From an uncultured Candidatus Saccharibacteria bacterium (lineage in GTDB: Bacteria; Patescibacteriota; Saccharimonadia; Saccharimonadales; Saccharimonadaceae): a stretch of 5,512 nucleotides of DNA. Location of the stretch: positions 1 to 5,512 of the forward strand of contig CAMYZY010000035.1 in the NCBI GenBank assembly GCA_947304075.1. The letters are read 5' to 3'. Each line of letters starts with the position of its first letter. Position 1 is the first letter of the stretch. The position numbers and the translations under genes are program-made. The notes below the pieces were generated by a model. It did no database searches, was not told the DNA's origin, and saw nothing but the letters and a program-made list of their open reading frames with translations. Shown one piece after another: positions 1-4,836 of this stretch.

Positions 1-29
1 TTTATTTGTTTTTCTGGTATTTCAGACAT
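1..29 (-). CDS. 5' end of an unidentified gene (first nine codons)
   Basis: An ATG at 27-29 opens a frame that reads MSEIPEKQI before leaving the window. A purine-rich stretch with AGGA about 10 nt upstream, and GAGG two nt upstream, could serve as ribosome binding site. A probable promoter lies 40-65 nt upstream. The product cannot be identified from nine residues, and the call rests on promoter, spacing and start codon only. Confidence 0.45.
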
Positions 30-67
30 CACCTCGCATTCCTGTCTAAATATAGTATTAATATTAT

Positions 68-94
68 ATTATACCTAGGGCCAAAGAAAGTCAA
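68..94 (-). promoter_or_regulatory. Probable promoter of the gene leaving the window at position 1
   Basis: The minus strand has TTGACT (89-94, five of six matches) and TATAAT (68-73), separated by 15 bases, which is shorter than the usual 17. A second TATAAT at 63-68 overlaps the first and gives a spacer of 20. The predicted start near 61 leaves about 31 nt before the ATG at 29. Confidence 0.45.
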
Positions 95-121
95 GCATTA
101 TTTATAAAAAGTTTTCCACGG

Positions 122-156
122 TTTTTACATCGGTAATGGTAAAATTGTTGTAAAAA
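122..156 (-). other. AT-rich stem-loop after the thioredoxin-like gene
   Basis: TTTTTACA (149-156 read on the minus strand) and TGTAAAAA (122-129) are perfect eight-base complements separated by 19 nt. A second upstream segment, TTTTAC (139-144), can pair with the same downstream arm. There is no GC-rich stem and no U run behind it, so it is not a standard intrinsic terminator. It could protect the mRNA 3' end or be chance in AT-rich DNA. Confidence 0.3.
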
Positions 157-162
157 ATACAT

Positions 163-1215
163 TTATTCAGATTTCCAAAGTCCAGTATGTTTCTTGCCGT
201 CAATAATCATAGTTGGTATACCTCTAACTCTTAGTTCATTTTCAATAATATTCTTATTTTCAGTCATTTTTTCGGTAATTTCTGGATAGTTGGCTATCTG
301 TCTTATCTCATTAATACCATTATCATCTATGCCAGATTGGGCAAGCCATGATTCGATTTTATTGACAGCATCATCATGTGAATAATCTTCATTAAATTTA
401 TTTTGATATGATATTCCTTCGCTGTTCTTCTCAGTAAAAATCTTATCAATAATTGTGAGCGAAAGTCCAGATTCGATTTGCTCAGCCGCAAACATATAAC
501 GCACGATTATTTCGGAGTTTTTAAATTTATAAGTTCCATCCGCATCCTGGATCGCAAAAGGCACCAAACGTACATTATGTTCATCGAAGAAGCCAACAGA
601 TTTTTGGTTACGATATGAAATCATACATACTGAACAGCTGGGGTCAAAAATATCAACAACCGTATCCAATCCTTCCACGCTAATACCACTAATACTAATA
701 TAGTTAAAGTTATAATCATCAGCAGAGTAAGTCTTAAATTTATCAGGAATTGCCTCGAAAATTTCACCCCACTCAGTAAACCAACGCCCAGTGGCTTCAA
801 TTGGGTTTGACGGCTCCGATTCGTCGATTGAGCAAACTTCGGCTCCCAGCGAACAGGCCGATGGCTTCGTCACGTTACATGAGCCCAGCGCCCAAAGTGC
901 CAGCAATGATTTAATTGCCGTAAGGATAGCCCAAACTGCTACAACCACGATAATAATAGATAGTATTTCAATAATGACAGAAAACGGTTTTACCCACTTT
1001 GGGTGCTTTAACATGATTTTTGAAAGTAGAGTGTTTTTGACATCTTCTTTAAACCCAGTTTCACATTTTTGCAATCTAACTTTCTTCCACAAACAACCCC
1101 AAGATTTTTTCAGCATTTTAAGATATGCTTTTCCTACTTTTGGTTTAAAAATTGATATTCCAGCAACGAACACTCCAATGAGTGCCAAAATAATAAAAGC
1201 AGCTATACAGACCAT
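163..1215 (-). CDS. Membrane-anchored DsbA-like thioredoxin-fold protein
   Basis: This 350-residue protein has two hydrophobic helices, at about residues 3-22 and 78-110, separated by a strongly basic loop (24-77). By the positive-inside rule the loop is cytoplasmic and the large C-terminal part lies outside the membrane. The outer part begins with three cysteines (113, 121, 128) and then has a thioredoxin fold of the DsbA type: VVDIFDPSCSVC at 186-197 supplies the redox pair Cys194-Cys197, residues about 235-325 form a helical insertion, and GIPTMIIDGK at 332-341 carries the cis-proline (Pro334) opposite the active site. The likely role is thiol oxidation, isomerisation or reduction in exported proteins. 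The ATG at 1215 has no Shine-Dalgarno sequence. The gene lies 21 nt after the desulfurase gene. The three extra cysteines may form structural or relay disulfides, which is inference. Confidence 0.85.
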   Translation of the reverse strand: MVCIAAFIILALIGVFVAGISIFKPKVGKAYLKMLKKSWGCLWKKVRLQKCETGFKEDVKNTLLSKIMLKHPKWVKPFSVIIEILSIIIVVVAVWAILTAIKSLLALWALGSCNVTKPSACSLGAEVCSIDESEPSNPIEATGRWFTEWGEIFEAIPDKFKTYSADDYNFNYISISGISVEGLDTVVDIFDPSCSVCMISYRNQKSVGFFDEHNVRLVPFAIQDADGTYKFKNSEIIVRYMFAAEQIESGLSLTIIDKIFTEKNSEGISYQNKFNEDYSHDDAVNKIESWLAQSGIDDNGINEIRQIANYPEITEKMTENKNIIENELRVRGIPTMIIDGKKHTGLWKSE

Positions 1216-1221
1216 AATATA

Positions 1222-1227
1222 AATATA
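1222..1227 (-). promoter_or_regulatory. -10-like hexamer directly before the 1215 start codon
   Basis: TATATT (five of six matches to TATAAT) ends six bases before the ATG at 1215. The 21-nt gap after the desulfurase stop is entirely AT-rich, so a chance match is likelier here than for the other two genes of this type, and co-transcription with the desulfurase gene is an alternative. Confidence 0.35.
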
Positions 1228-1236
1228 TTAGCACTA

Positions 1237-2397
1237 TTAGATAATTTTTTCCATAACTTTTTTGACCTTCTCAATATCTTCAGGTCGGTTATGAAGCCCA
1301 AGTGAAAAACGTACTAGCGGTGGAAGATGCAGTACATGGTCTAAATAATAATGGACGCAAAAATAACCAGTCCTAGCCATAATCTTTTCGTGCGACAAAG
1401 CATTGCCAAGCAGATGCGAATCAGTACCCTCAACATAGAATGACATAGTGGGATTCGCTTGATTATTTACCAAATGAACTTTATCTGAAGAGTTTAAAAA
1501 GTCGAACAATTCATTACTATTCGAATCAAGAGTTTGCCAAGTAGATTTCGGCAGCTTCATTAACCATTTTAAAGCTTCTCCCAGCGCAACGATTTCGCCC
1601 CAAGCCTGTAAGCCTGCTTCAAATCTAGTATAGCGGTGTTCTTTATTCTCAGCAGATAATAAATAGTTGTCTTTTGTCACGTCATCAACCATCCCACCAC
1701 CAATAAATAAAGGCATTAGTTTTTCCATTAAACCATTTTGCCATACGATAACACCAAGTGAAGGCGCATAGAGTTTGTGCGCAGAAAAACAAATCGCATC
1801 CGGCTCAGTTCCACGTAGGATTTCAACCGAGTGTGCCATGGCCTGTGCCGCATCAATTATTACGATACCACCAGATTTATGGACCCTTTTAATCAATTCC
1901 TTAATATTTAATAACTTACGGCCATCAAAATTTGAAGCGCAGTTCATCACCACTATCGCCTTATTAAAATCGCAACTATCTAGATTAACCGAACCATCTT
2001 CATTTCGGCTCACAACTTCTCTAGGGAGACCAGTGCGGGTAGAAAAAGCGATGCTAGAAAGAAACGGCGAATTGTGTTCTATGTCAGAAGTAATAATCTT
2101 TTCAAATTTTGAAGCATCAATTTGCGAAAGTATCAGATTAATTCCGAAAGTGGTATTTAGAGTGAAAGAAACCGTATAATTTCTAGCTTTTAAACCCAAA
2201 TATTTTAAAACTAGTTCCCTGGCTTCATTCACCTTTTCATCAGTTATGACGCCCCATTTATATTTTACACGCTCACCGCAAGAGTTATGCTCAGCATAGT
2301 ATTGATTCAAAGAATCAATCACGCATCTCGGTCTCAAACTTTGGCAAGCAGCGTCAAGATAAACATCCCCATCTTGTAAGTAGTCGAAATCTTTCAT
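1237..2397 (-). CDS. Class V aminotransferase, SufS/CsdA-like cysteine desulfurase
   Basis: This 386-residue PLP enzyme has the fold-type I core of class V aminotransferases. Group II cysteine desulfurases (SufS, CsdA) take sulfur from cysteine, leave alanine, and pass a persulfide to Fe-S or tRNA-thiolation partners. Visible motifs in order: TLNTTFGIN at residues 79-87 (cofactor phosphate), EHN at 107-109 (His108 stacking on PLP), DAAQ at 182-185 (Asp182 on the pyridine nitrogen), SAHK at 205-208 (Lys208 Schiff base), RFEAG at 258-262, TGYFC with Cys347 as the candidate catalytic cysteine, and VRFSLGLHN at 362-370. The cysteine loop differs from the usual HCA form, so another lyase activity is possible. 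I chose the ATG at 2397; an in-frame TTG at 2415 lies at the terminator U run. No Fe-S scaffold gene is adjacent. A thioredoxin-fold gene follows after 21 nt. Confidence 0.9.
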   Translation of the reverse strand: MKDFDYLQDGDVYLDAACQSLRPRCVIDSLNQYYAEHNSCGERVKYKWGVITDEKVNEARELVLKYLGLKARNYTVSFTLNTTFGINLILSQIDASKFEKIITSDIEHNSPFLSSIAFSTRTGLPREVVSRNEDGSVNLDSCDFNKAIVVMNCASNFDGRKLLNIKELIKRVHKSGGIVIIDAAQAMAHSVEILRGTEPDAICFSAHKLYAPSLGVIVWQNGLMEKLMPLFIGGGMVDDVTKDNYLLSAENKEHRYTRFEAGLQAWGEIVALGEALKWLMKLPKSTWQTLDSNSNELFDFLNSSDKVHLVNNQANPTMSFYVEGTDSHLLGNALSHEKIMARTGYFCVHYYLDHVLHLPPLVRFSLGLHNRPEDIEKVKKVMEKII

Positions 2398-2403
2398 GTG
2401 ACA

Positions 2404-2409
2404 ATTATA
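2404..2409 (-). promoter_or_regulatory. -10 element directly before the 2397 start codon
   Basis: A perfect TATAAT lies exactly six bases before the ATG at 2397, so a transcript from it would start at the A of the start codon. No convincing -35 is found 15-21 bases upstream, where the rplL terminator hairpin lies. There is no Shine-Dalgarno sequence for this gene. The same geometry recurs before the genes starting at 4820 and 1215. Confidence 0.5.
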
Positions 2410-2413
2410 TAAC

Positions 2414-2433
2414 AAAAAACGCCCAAATGGGCG
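2414..2433 (-). terminator. Intrinsic terminator after rplL
   Basis: The minus strand reads CGCCCATTTGGGCG followed by TTTTTT: a GC-rich stem of five or six pairs with a tight loop and a clean U run. It begins 31 nt after the rplL stop. The U run ends 4 nt before the -10-like hexamer of the next gene. Confidence 0.93.
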
Positions 2434-2464
2434 AATTTTGCCAAAATGTCAACCATTTAAATTA

Positions 2465-2839
2465 TTAAGCTAATTCTACAGTAGCGCCAGCTTCTTCGAG
2501 AGCTTTTTTCATCGCTTCTGCATCGGCCTTAGCGACCTTCTCTTTGACGGTAGCAGGAGCACCATCAACGATAGCTTTAGCTTCACCTAGACCAAGTCCA
2601 GTAGCTTCCTTGACAGCCTTAATGACTGCAATCTTTTGTGCACCAGCATCTTTAAGTACAACATCGTACTCAGATTTGCCTTCATCAGCACCAGCTGCTT
2701 CACCACCAGCAGCCACAGCAGCTACAGCTGCGACCGGCTCAATGCCGTATTCATCTTTAAGAAAAGTTTTAAGTTCGTTAACTTCGAGCACAGTCATATT
2801 GACCAACTCTTCAGCCAACTTTTTGATATCAGTTGCCAT
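2465..2839 (-). CDS. rplL: 50S ribosomal protein L7/L12
   Basis: L12 is the multicopy stalk protein that recruits and stimulates the translation GTPases EF-Tu, EF-G, IF2 and RF3. The 124-residue protein shows the standard three parts. Residues 1-33 are the helical dimerisation domain that binds L10. Residues 35-56 are an alanine- and glycine-rich flexible hinge (VAAVAAVAAGG). Residues 57-124 are the factor-binding domain, with KIAVIKAVKEATGLGLGEAK at 69-88, VDGAP at 91-95, VKEKV at 98-102 and the closing LEEAGATVEL. All conserved positions that I can judge are present. It is translated from an AAAGGA site 22 nt after rplJ. A strong terminator follows, so the operon ends here. rpoB, which usually comes next in bacteria, does not follow. 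Confidence 0.98.
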   Translation of the reverse strand: MATDIKKLAEELVNMTVLEVNELKTFLKDEYGIEPVAAVAAVAAGGEAAGADEGKSEYDVVLKDAGAQKIAVIKAVKEATGLGLGEAKAIVDGAPATVKEKVAKADAEAMKKALEEAGATVELA

Positions 2840-2845
2840 ATTATA

Positions 2846-2851
2846 TCCTTT
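2846..2851 (-). promoter_or_regulatory. Ribosome binding site of rplL
   Basis: AAAGGA lies 6 nt before the rplL ATG in the 22-nt gap after rplJ. The six bases between are TATAAT, identical to a -10 hexamer. Their position against the ATG is wrong for leaderless use, so this is read as an AT-rich spacer. Confidence 0.8.
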
Positions 2852-2861
2852 CGGTTAGTAA

Positions 2862-3362
2862 TTATTTGGTTGCTTCTTCAGCGTGTTTTTCAAGACCAGA
2901 CATAATGCCATTGACGCCAGACAACAAAGTGTCCACCACCTGGGCAATAAGTTCGTTCTTGGTTGGAAGATTACCAAGCGTGGTAACTTCTTCTTTTGAA
3001 ATATTCTTGCCATCTTCACCAAAACCACCGACAAGCTCCATCTTGTCATGAGTTTTTGCAAATTTCGTCAAAACTTTTGCTGCGTCAAAATCTTCGTCAG
3101 AACCAAGCGCATAAAGAAGTTGTCCAGTAAGATCAGAAGTCTCGGTATTTTTAAAAGCAGCGATTTCTTTCATCGCGACCTTCACTAAACGATTCTTCAC
3201 AACCTTTATCTTGACACCAGCTTCACGAGCTAATTTACGAAGTTCTTGAAGTTCTGCTACAGTCAAGCCTTGATATTTTGCATAGACTACCATTTTGGAG
3301 TCATTAAGAAGAGCAGTAAGATCTGCAACCAATGTATTCTTTTTATCCTTTGAAATTGCCAT
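2862..3362 (-). CDS. rplJ: 50S ribosomal protein L10
   Basis: L10 forms the base of the ribosomal stalk: its N-terminal domain binds 23S rRNA beside L11, and its C-terminal helix carries L12 dimers that recruit translation factors. The 166-residue length is normal for the family. Recognisable features are the start MAISKDKK, KMVVYAKYQGLTVAELQELR at about residues 23-42, the RNA-binding segment GVKIKVVKNRL at 49-59, and GGFGEDGK at about 112-119. The C-terminal helix, about residues 134-166 and containing NELIAQVV and SGLEKHAEE, would be the L12 docking helix. The ATG start follows an AAAGGA site. rplL begins 22 nt after the stop, as expected for an operon that makes both stalk proteins. The long leader upstream probably gives feedback control by the L10-L12 complex. 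Confidence 0.97.
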   Translation of the reverse strand: MAISKDKKNTLVADLTALLNDSKMVVYAKYQGLTVAELQELRKLAREAGVKIKVVKNRLVKVAMKEIAAFKNTETSDLTGQLLYALGSDEDFDAAKVLTKFAKTHDKMELVGGFGEDGKNISKEEVTTLGNLPTKNELIAQVVDTLLSGVNGIMSGLEKHAEEATK

Positions 3363-3369
3363 AAAAAGT

Positions 3370-3375
3370 TCCTTT
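3370..3375 (-). promoter_or_regulatory. Ribosome binding site of rplJ
   Basis: AAAGGA lies 7 nt before the rplJ ATG. Its AAAGG is part of ACCAAAGG, which can pair with the TTTGG segment of the leader, so access to this site may depend on how the leader folds. Confidence 0.8.
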
Positions 3376-3391
3376 GGTTTAAAATTAATAT

Positions 3392-3425
3392 TTTGGTTGA
3401 CAAATTGTTAATAAACGTCACCAAA
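3392..3425 (-). promoter_or_regulatory. Alternative hairpin competing with the L10 leader outer stem
   Basis: TTTGGTGAC (3417-3425), the 3' strand of the leader outer stem, can also pair with GTCAACCAAA (3392-3401), giving nine pairs with one bulged A around a 15-nt loop. The two pairings exclude each other. A third partner, ACCAAAGG at 3371-3378, overlaps the rplJ ribosome binding site. The pairing is direct sequence complementarity; a switching role is inferred. Confidence 0.5.
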
Positions 3426-3487
3426 TAAATTATAAGATTATTCCTAGGCGACATTATTAAGGTAACCCCGTCGCTGTCTTTGGTAAC
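3417..3487 (-). ncRNA. L10 leader-like cis-regulatory RNA
   Basis: In bacteria the L10-L12 complex represses its own operon by binding a leader RNA with a kink-turn. This 5' untranslated region has the matching layout. An outer stem pairs GTTACCAAA (3479-3487) with TTTGGTGAC (3417-3425), nine pairs with one G-U. It is followed by AAGACAGC, an inner stem GCGAC (3470-3474) with GTCGC (3448-3452), and then GCCTAGGA, which resembles the conserved AAGACAGC and GCCNAGG segments of the known L10 leader family (Rfam L10_leader). The family match is from memory of the consensus, while the pairings are visible directly. No terminator with a U run lies between the leader and rplJ, so control here is more likely translational than by attenuation. 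Confidence 0.8.
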
Positions 3488-3494
3488 TGAATAA

Positions 3495-3523
3495 ATTATA
3501 TCACAGTTAGAACTAAAAGGCAA
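3495..3523 (-). promoter_or_regulatory. Promoter of the rplJ-rplL operon
   Basis: The minus strand has TTGCCT (3518-3523, four of six matches to TTGACA), a 17-base spacer and a perfect TATAAT (3495-3500). TGA immediately before the hexamer makes an extended -10. The predicted start is the A at about 3488, one base before the first stem of the L10 leader. This places the leader at the very 5' end of the mRNA and gives a 5' untranslated region of about 125 nt. Confidence 0.83.
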
Positions 3524-3525
3524 GC

Positions 3526-3549
3526 AAAAAGCCCGCGTGAAGCGAGCTT
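3526..3549 (-). terminator. Intrinsic terminator overlapping the stop codon of the 4183 gene
   Basis: The minus strand reads AAGCTCGC, loop TTCAC, GCGGGCTT and then further T residues. The stem is six GC-rich pairs (one G-U) plus two A-T pairs, and its first two A residues belong to the TAA stop. The T run ends only two bases before the -35 of the rplJ promoter, so terminator and promoter are packed end to end. Confidence 0.85.
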
Positions 3550-4183
3550 AAATGCTGTTAATTTTTTGTGACAAAGCTTGGAATCTTTTCTTAAGCTCGT
3601 CAACAGATTCAGTGTCTTCGACGGGAGTAGGTTTTAGCTCTTTGCATTCGATGTTTTCATCGTCAATTAGTAATTCTAAGTTAAACTTAGGTGGAGCTAT
3701 GTCAGACTCAGAATTCGACCAATTGCGAATACAATACATCTGATCGGGCAAAGTGTAATCCCCAATCTCAGTTCGAGCGTTAATGACACTCGTAATCCCA
3801 GGCCAAATCCCTTCATAAATTTCTATCCTATTATCGCAGAAAATCATATTATAATCTAGATAATGGAAATACAGAAAATATATTACGAAGGTTGCCGCTA
3901 CAAACACCGCTGACATAATCAGTGCAATGGCAATATGCCAATTGTTGTGCGCAGTCAGCATGAATGAAACGACGACTAGAACCACAGAGATCGCAAAAGG
4001 CAAACACAAACTCTTAAAAGAAAACCTCTCGATGTAACGTGGAATATATTTGTCCATATATTCCATACATCCCATACAGTCAAAATAAGCTCGCTTCCAA
4101 GAATATCGTCTGATTCTCTGCGTCTCTTCAAATATTGTAGGACCGTTGCGAATCCTTGAATGTGACCCAATCCATTCCAGCAT
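3548..4183 (-). CDS. Two-helix membrane protein with C-terminal soluble domain, function unknown
   Basis: I do not recognise this 211-residue protein with certainty. Residues 1-57 are polar and basic with a CMGC cysteine pair at 36-39. Two hydrophobic helices follow, at about 59-78 and 84-107. The segment after them, about 111-140, contains DNRIEIYEGIWPG; this and its position behind a helical hairpin faintly resemble bacterial PH-like (DUF304/bPH2) proteins, but the later conserved part of that fold is not obvious. Residues 160-190 are acidic and proline-containing, and about 191-209 could form a short amphipathic helix or coiled coil. The basic N-terminus suggests that both termini are cytoplasmic, by the positive-inside rule. 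The start is fixed by an AGGAGG site downstream of a perfect promoter, so the gene is probably well expressed as a single-gene transcript. Its TAA stop is part of the terminator stem. Confidence 0.82.
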   Translation of the reverse strand: MLEWIGSHSRIRNGPTIFEETQRIRRYSWKRAYFDCMGCMEYMDKYIPRYIERFSFKSLCLPFAISVVLVVVSFMLTAHNNWHIAIALIMSAVFVAATFVIYFLYFHYLDYNMIFCDNRIEIYEGIWPGITSVINARTEIGDYTLPDQMYCIRNWSNSESDIAPPKFNLELLIDDENIECKELKPTPVEDTESVDELKKRFQALSQKINSI

Positions 4184-4194
4184 ATTTATACCAC

Positions 4195-4200
4195 CCTCCT
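4195..4200 (-). promoter_or_regulatory. Ribosome binding site AGGAGG for the 4183 gene
   Basis: A full AGGAGG lies 11 nt before the ATG at 4183 (10 nt if read as GGAGGG). It is the strongest Shine-Dalgarno match in the window, and its spacing is at the long end of the usual range. It fixes the start codon of the downstream gene. Confidence 0.8.
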
Positions 4201-4207
4201 TAAAGTT

Positions 4208-4224
4208 CTATACAACGTATATAG
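4208..4224 (-). promoter_or_regulatory. Inverted repeat at the predicted transcription start
   Basis: The 17-base minus-strand segment CTATATACGTTGTATAG can pair over seven positions (one G-U) around a three-base loop. It spans the predicted transcription start at 4222. It could be an operator for a dimeric repressor or a 5' hairpin in the mRNA. It is AT-rich and short, so chance is possible. Confidence 0.35.
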
Positions 4225-4228
4225 ACAT

Positions 4229-4257
4229 ATTATATCATGGTAAATAAAAAATGTCAA
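4229..4257 (-). promoter_or_regulatory. Consensus sigma-70-type promoter for the 4183 gene
   Basis: On the minus strand, TTGACA (4252-4257) is separated by exactly 17 bases from TATAAT (4229-4234). Both hexamers match the consensus perfectly, and TGA just before the -10 gives an extended -10. The predicted start is the A at about 4222, leaving a 5' untranslated region of about 39 nt that carries a Shine-Dalgarno sequence. The -35 begins 2 nt after the stop codon of the upstream gene. This is the best promoter match in the window. Confidence 0.88.
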
Positions 4258-4259
4258 TT

Positions 4260-4820
4260 TTAGAACTCGTGTTTAGTAGTGGTGAATTGGAAAATTGCTC
4301 CAATTACTGCAAGACCAATTAAAACCGGCCAATAAAAAGTATGTATATCAAATTGCGTGATAAGGGCAAAAATTGCCAAAGTCAGCGCATAAGAACCGGC
4401 AATCGACGTAGCGATAATCGTAGCAGGCTTAACAAGAGTGACAGCAAGTCCAGCCAGAACCACACCAACAATCGCACCAATAGCTATAACTTGAATTTCC
4501 GTGCCAAAATAATGCGTCACTACAATCATGGTGAGAGCAAAACACACCCCAGCAAGGCAGAGTTTCTCAATCGTGAATCCGAGTAGAGCCAGTAGCAACC
4601 CACCAGCAATCGGCAATAAGTTTTGCCAGAGAGCATTGCCGACAATTTGCGGCACAAGATTATTAATGGTTGGCATGAGCATTGTGACCAAATTAAAGCC
4701 AAGTATAAACCACACAATAAAGAAGGCAATTTTTTTAATGCGGTAACCAAACAAAAGCACAGTTAACCCCAACAAAATGAAAATTATTATTTGATACATT
4801 TCCATATTTTCGATACTCAT
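4260..4820 (-). CDS. Polytopic membrane protein, TMEM198/DUF4203-like
   Basis: This 186-residue protein is almost entirely hydrophobic. I count about seven membrane helices, near residues 9-25, 30-50, 66-82, 85-103, 110-129, 132-155 and 161-179. The start of the second helix region, LLFGYRIKK followed by a hydrophobic run ending in LGF, together with glycine-rich later helices, recalls the DUF4203 (TMEM198/TM7S3-like) membrane proteins, whose biochemical role is unknown in bacteria. That assignment is from memory of the pattern and is weak. There is no signal peptide, no large soluble domain and no catalytic motif. The ATG at 4820 was chosen because a -10 hexamer lies six bases before it; in-frame ATGs at codons 6 and 8 are alternatives. 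No Shine-Dalgarno sequence is visible. The gene lies between the rplA terminator and the promoter of the next gene, so it is probably transcribed on its own. No terminator is visible at its 3' end. Confidence 0.8.
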   Translation of the reverse strand: MSIENMEMYQIIIFILLGLTVLLFGYRIKKIAFFIVWFILGFNLVTMLMPTINNLVPQIVGNALWQNLLPIAGGLLLALLGFTIEKLCLAGVCFALTMIVVTHYFGTEIQVIAIGAIVGVVLAGLAVTLVKPATIIATSIAGSYALTLAIFALITQFDIHTFYWPVLIGLAVIGAIFQFTTTKHEF

Positions 4821-4826
4821 ATTTTA

Positions 4827-4835
4827 AGTATAGCA
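4827..4835 (-). promoter_or_regulatory. Extended -10 element directly before the 4820 start codon
   Basis: The minus strand reads TGC-TATACT, an extended -10 (TGN plus a five-of-six match to TATAAT). Exactly six bases separate the hexamer from the A of the ATG at 4820, so the predicted transcription start is the start codon itself. No good -35 hexamer is present 16-18 bases upstream, where the rplA terminator stem lies. The upstream TG may compensate. The call rests on sequence match and position only. Confidence 0.5.
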
Positions 4836-4836
4836 C

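Noticed and set aside
791..1222. 143-codon plus-strand open frame opposite the thioredoxin-like gene
   Set aside because: It is the antisense shadow of a gene with clear membrane helices, CSVC and cis-Pro motifs. Its product shows no recognisable domain and it has no promoter or ribosome binding site.
1775..2179. 134-codon plus-strand open frame inside the desulfurase gene
   Set aside because: It lies opposite the PLP-binding core of a well-supported enzyme and has no recognisable features of its own.
2398..2415. Upstream TTG start at 2415 for the desulfurase
   Set aside because: The TTG sits at the end of the rplL terminator U run, with no ribosome binding site, and would add six residues that do not look like family sequence. 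The ATG at 2397 has a -10 at the leaderless distance.
2447..2452. Perfect -35 hexamer TTGACA on the minus strand after rplL
   Set aside because: At a 17-base spacing the partner is CATTTG, inside the terminator hairpin, and spacings of 16-19 give nothing better. The good TATAAT at 2404-2409 is 37 bases away.
2698..2735. Short GCA/GCT-rich repeat in rplL
   Set aside because: It encodes the normal alanine-rich hinge of L12 and is not a separate repeat element.
2840..2845. TATAAT between the rplL ribosome binding site and ATG as an internal promoter
   Set aside because: A transcript from it would start inside rplL, after the start codon, so it cannot serve this gene. It is most simply an AT-rich spacer behind a good AAAGGA.
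2544..2858. Plus-strand open frame rich in Ser, Thr and Ala opposite rplL
   Set aside because: The composition is what is expected on the complement of the rplL alanine- and lysine-rich frame. L12 is certain on the other strand.
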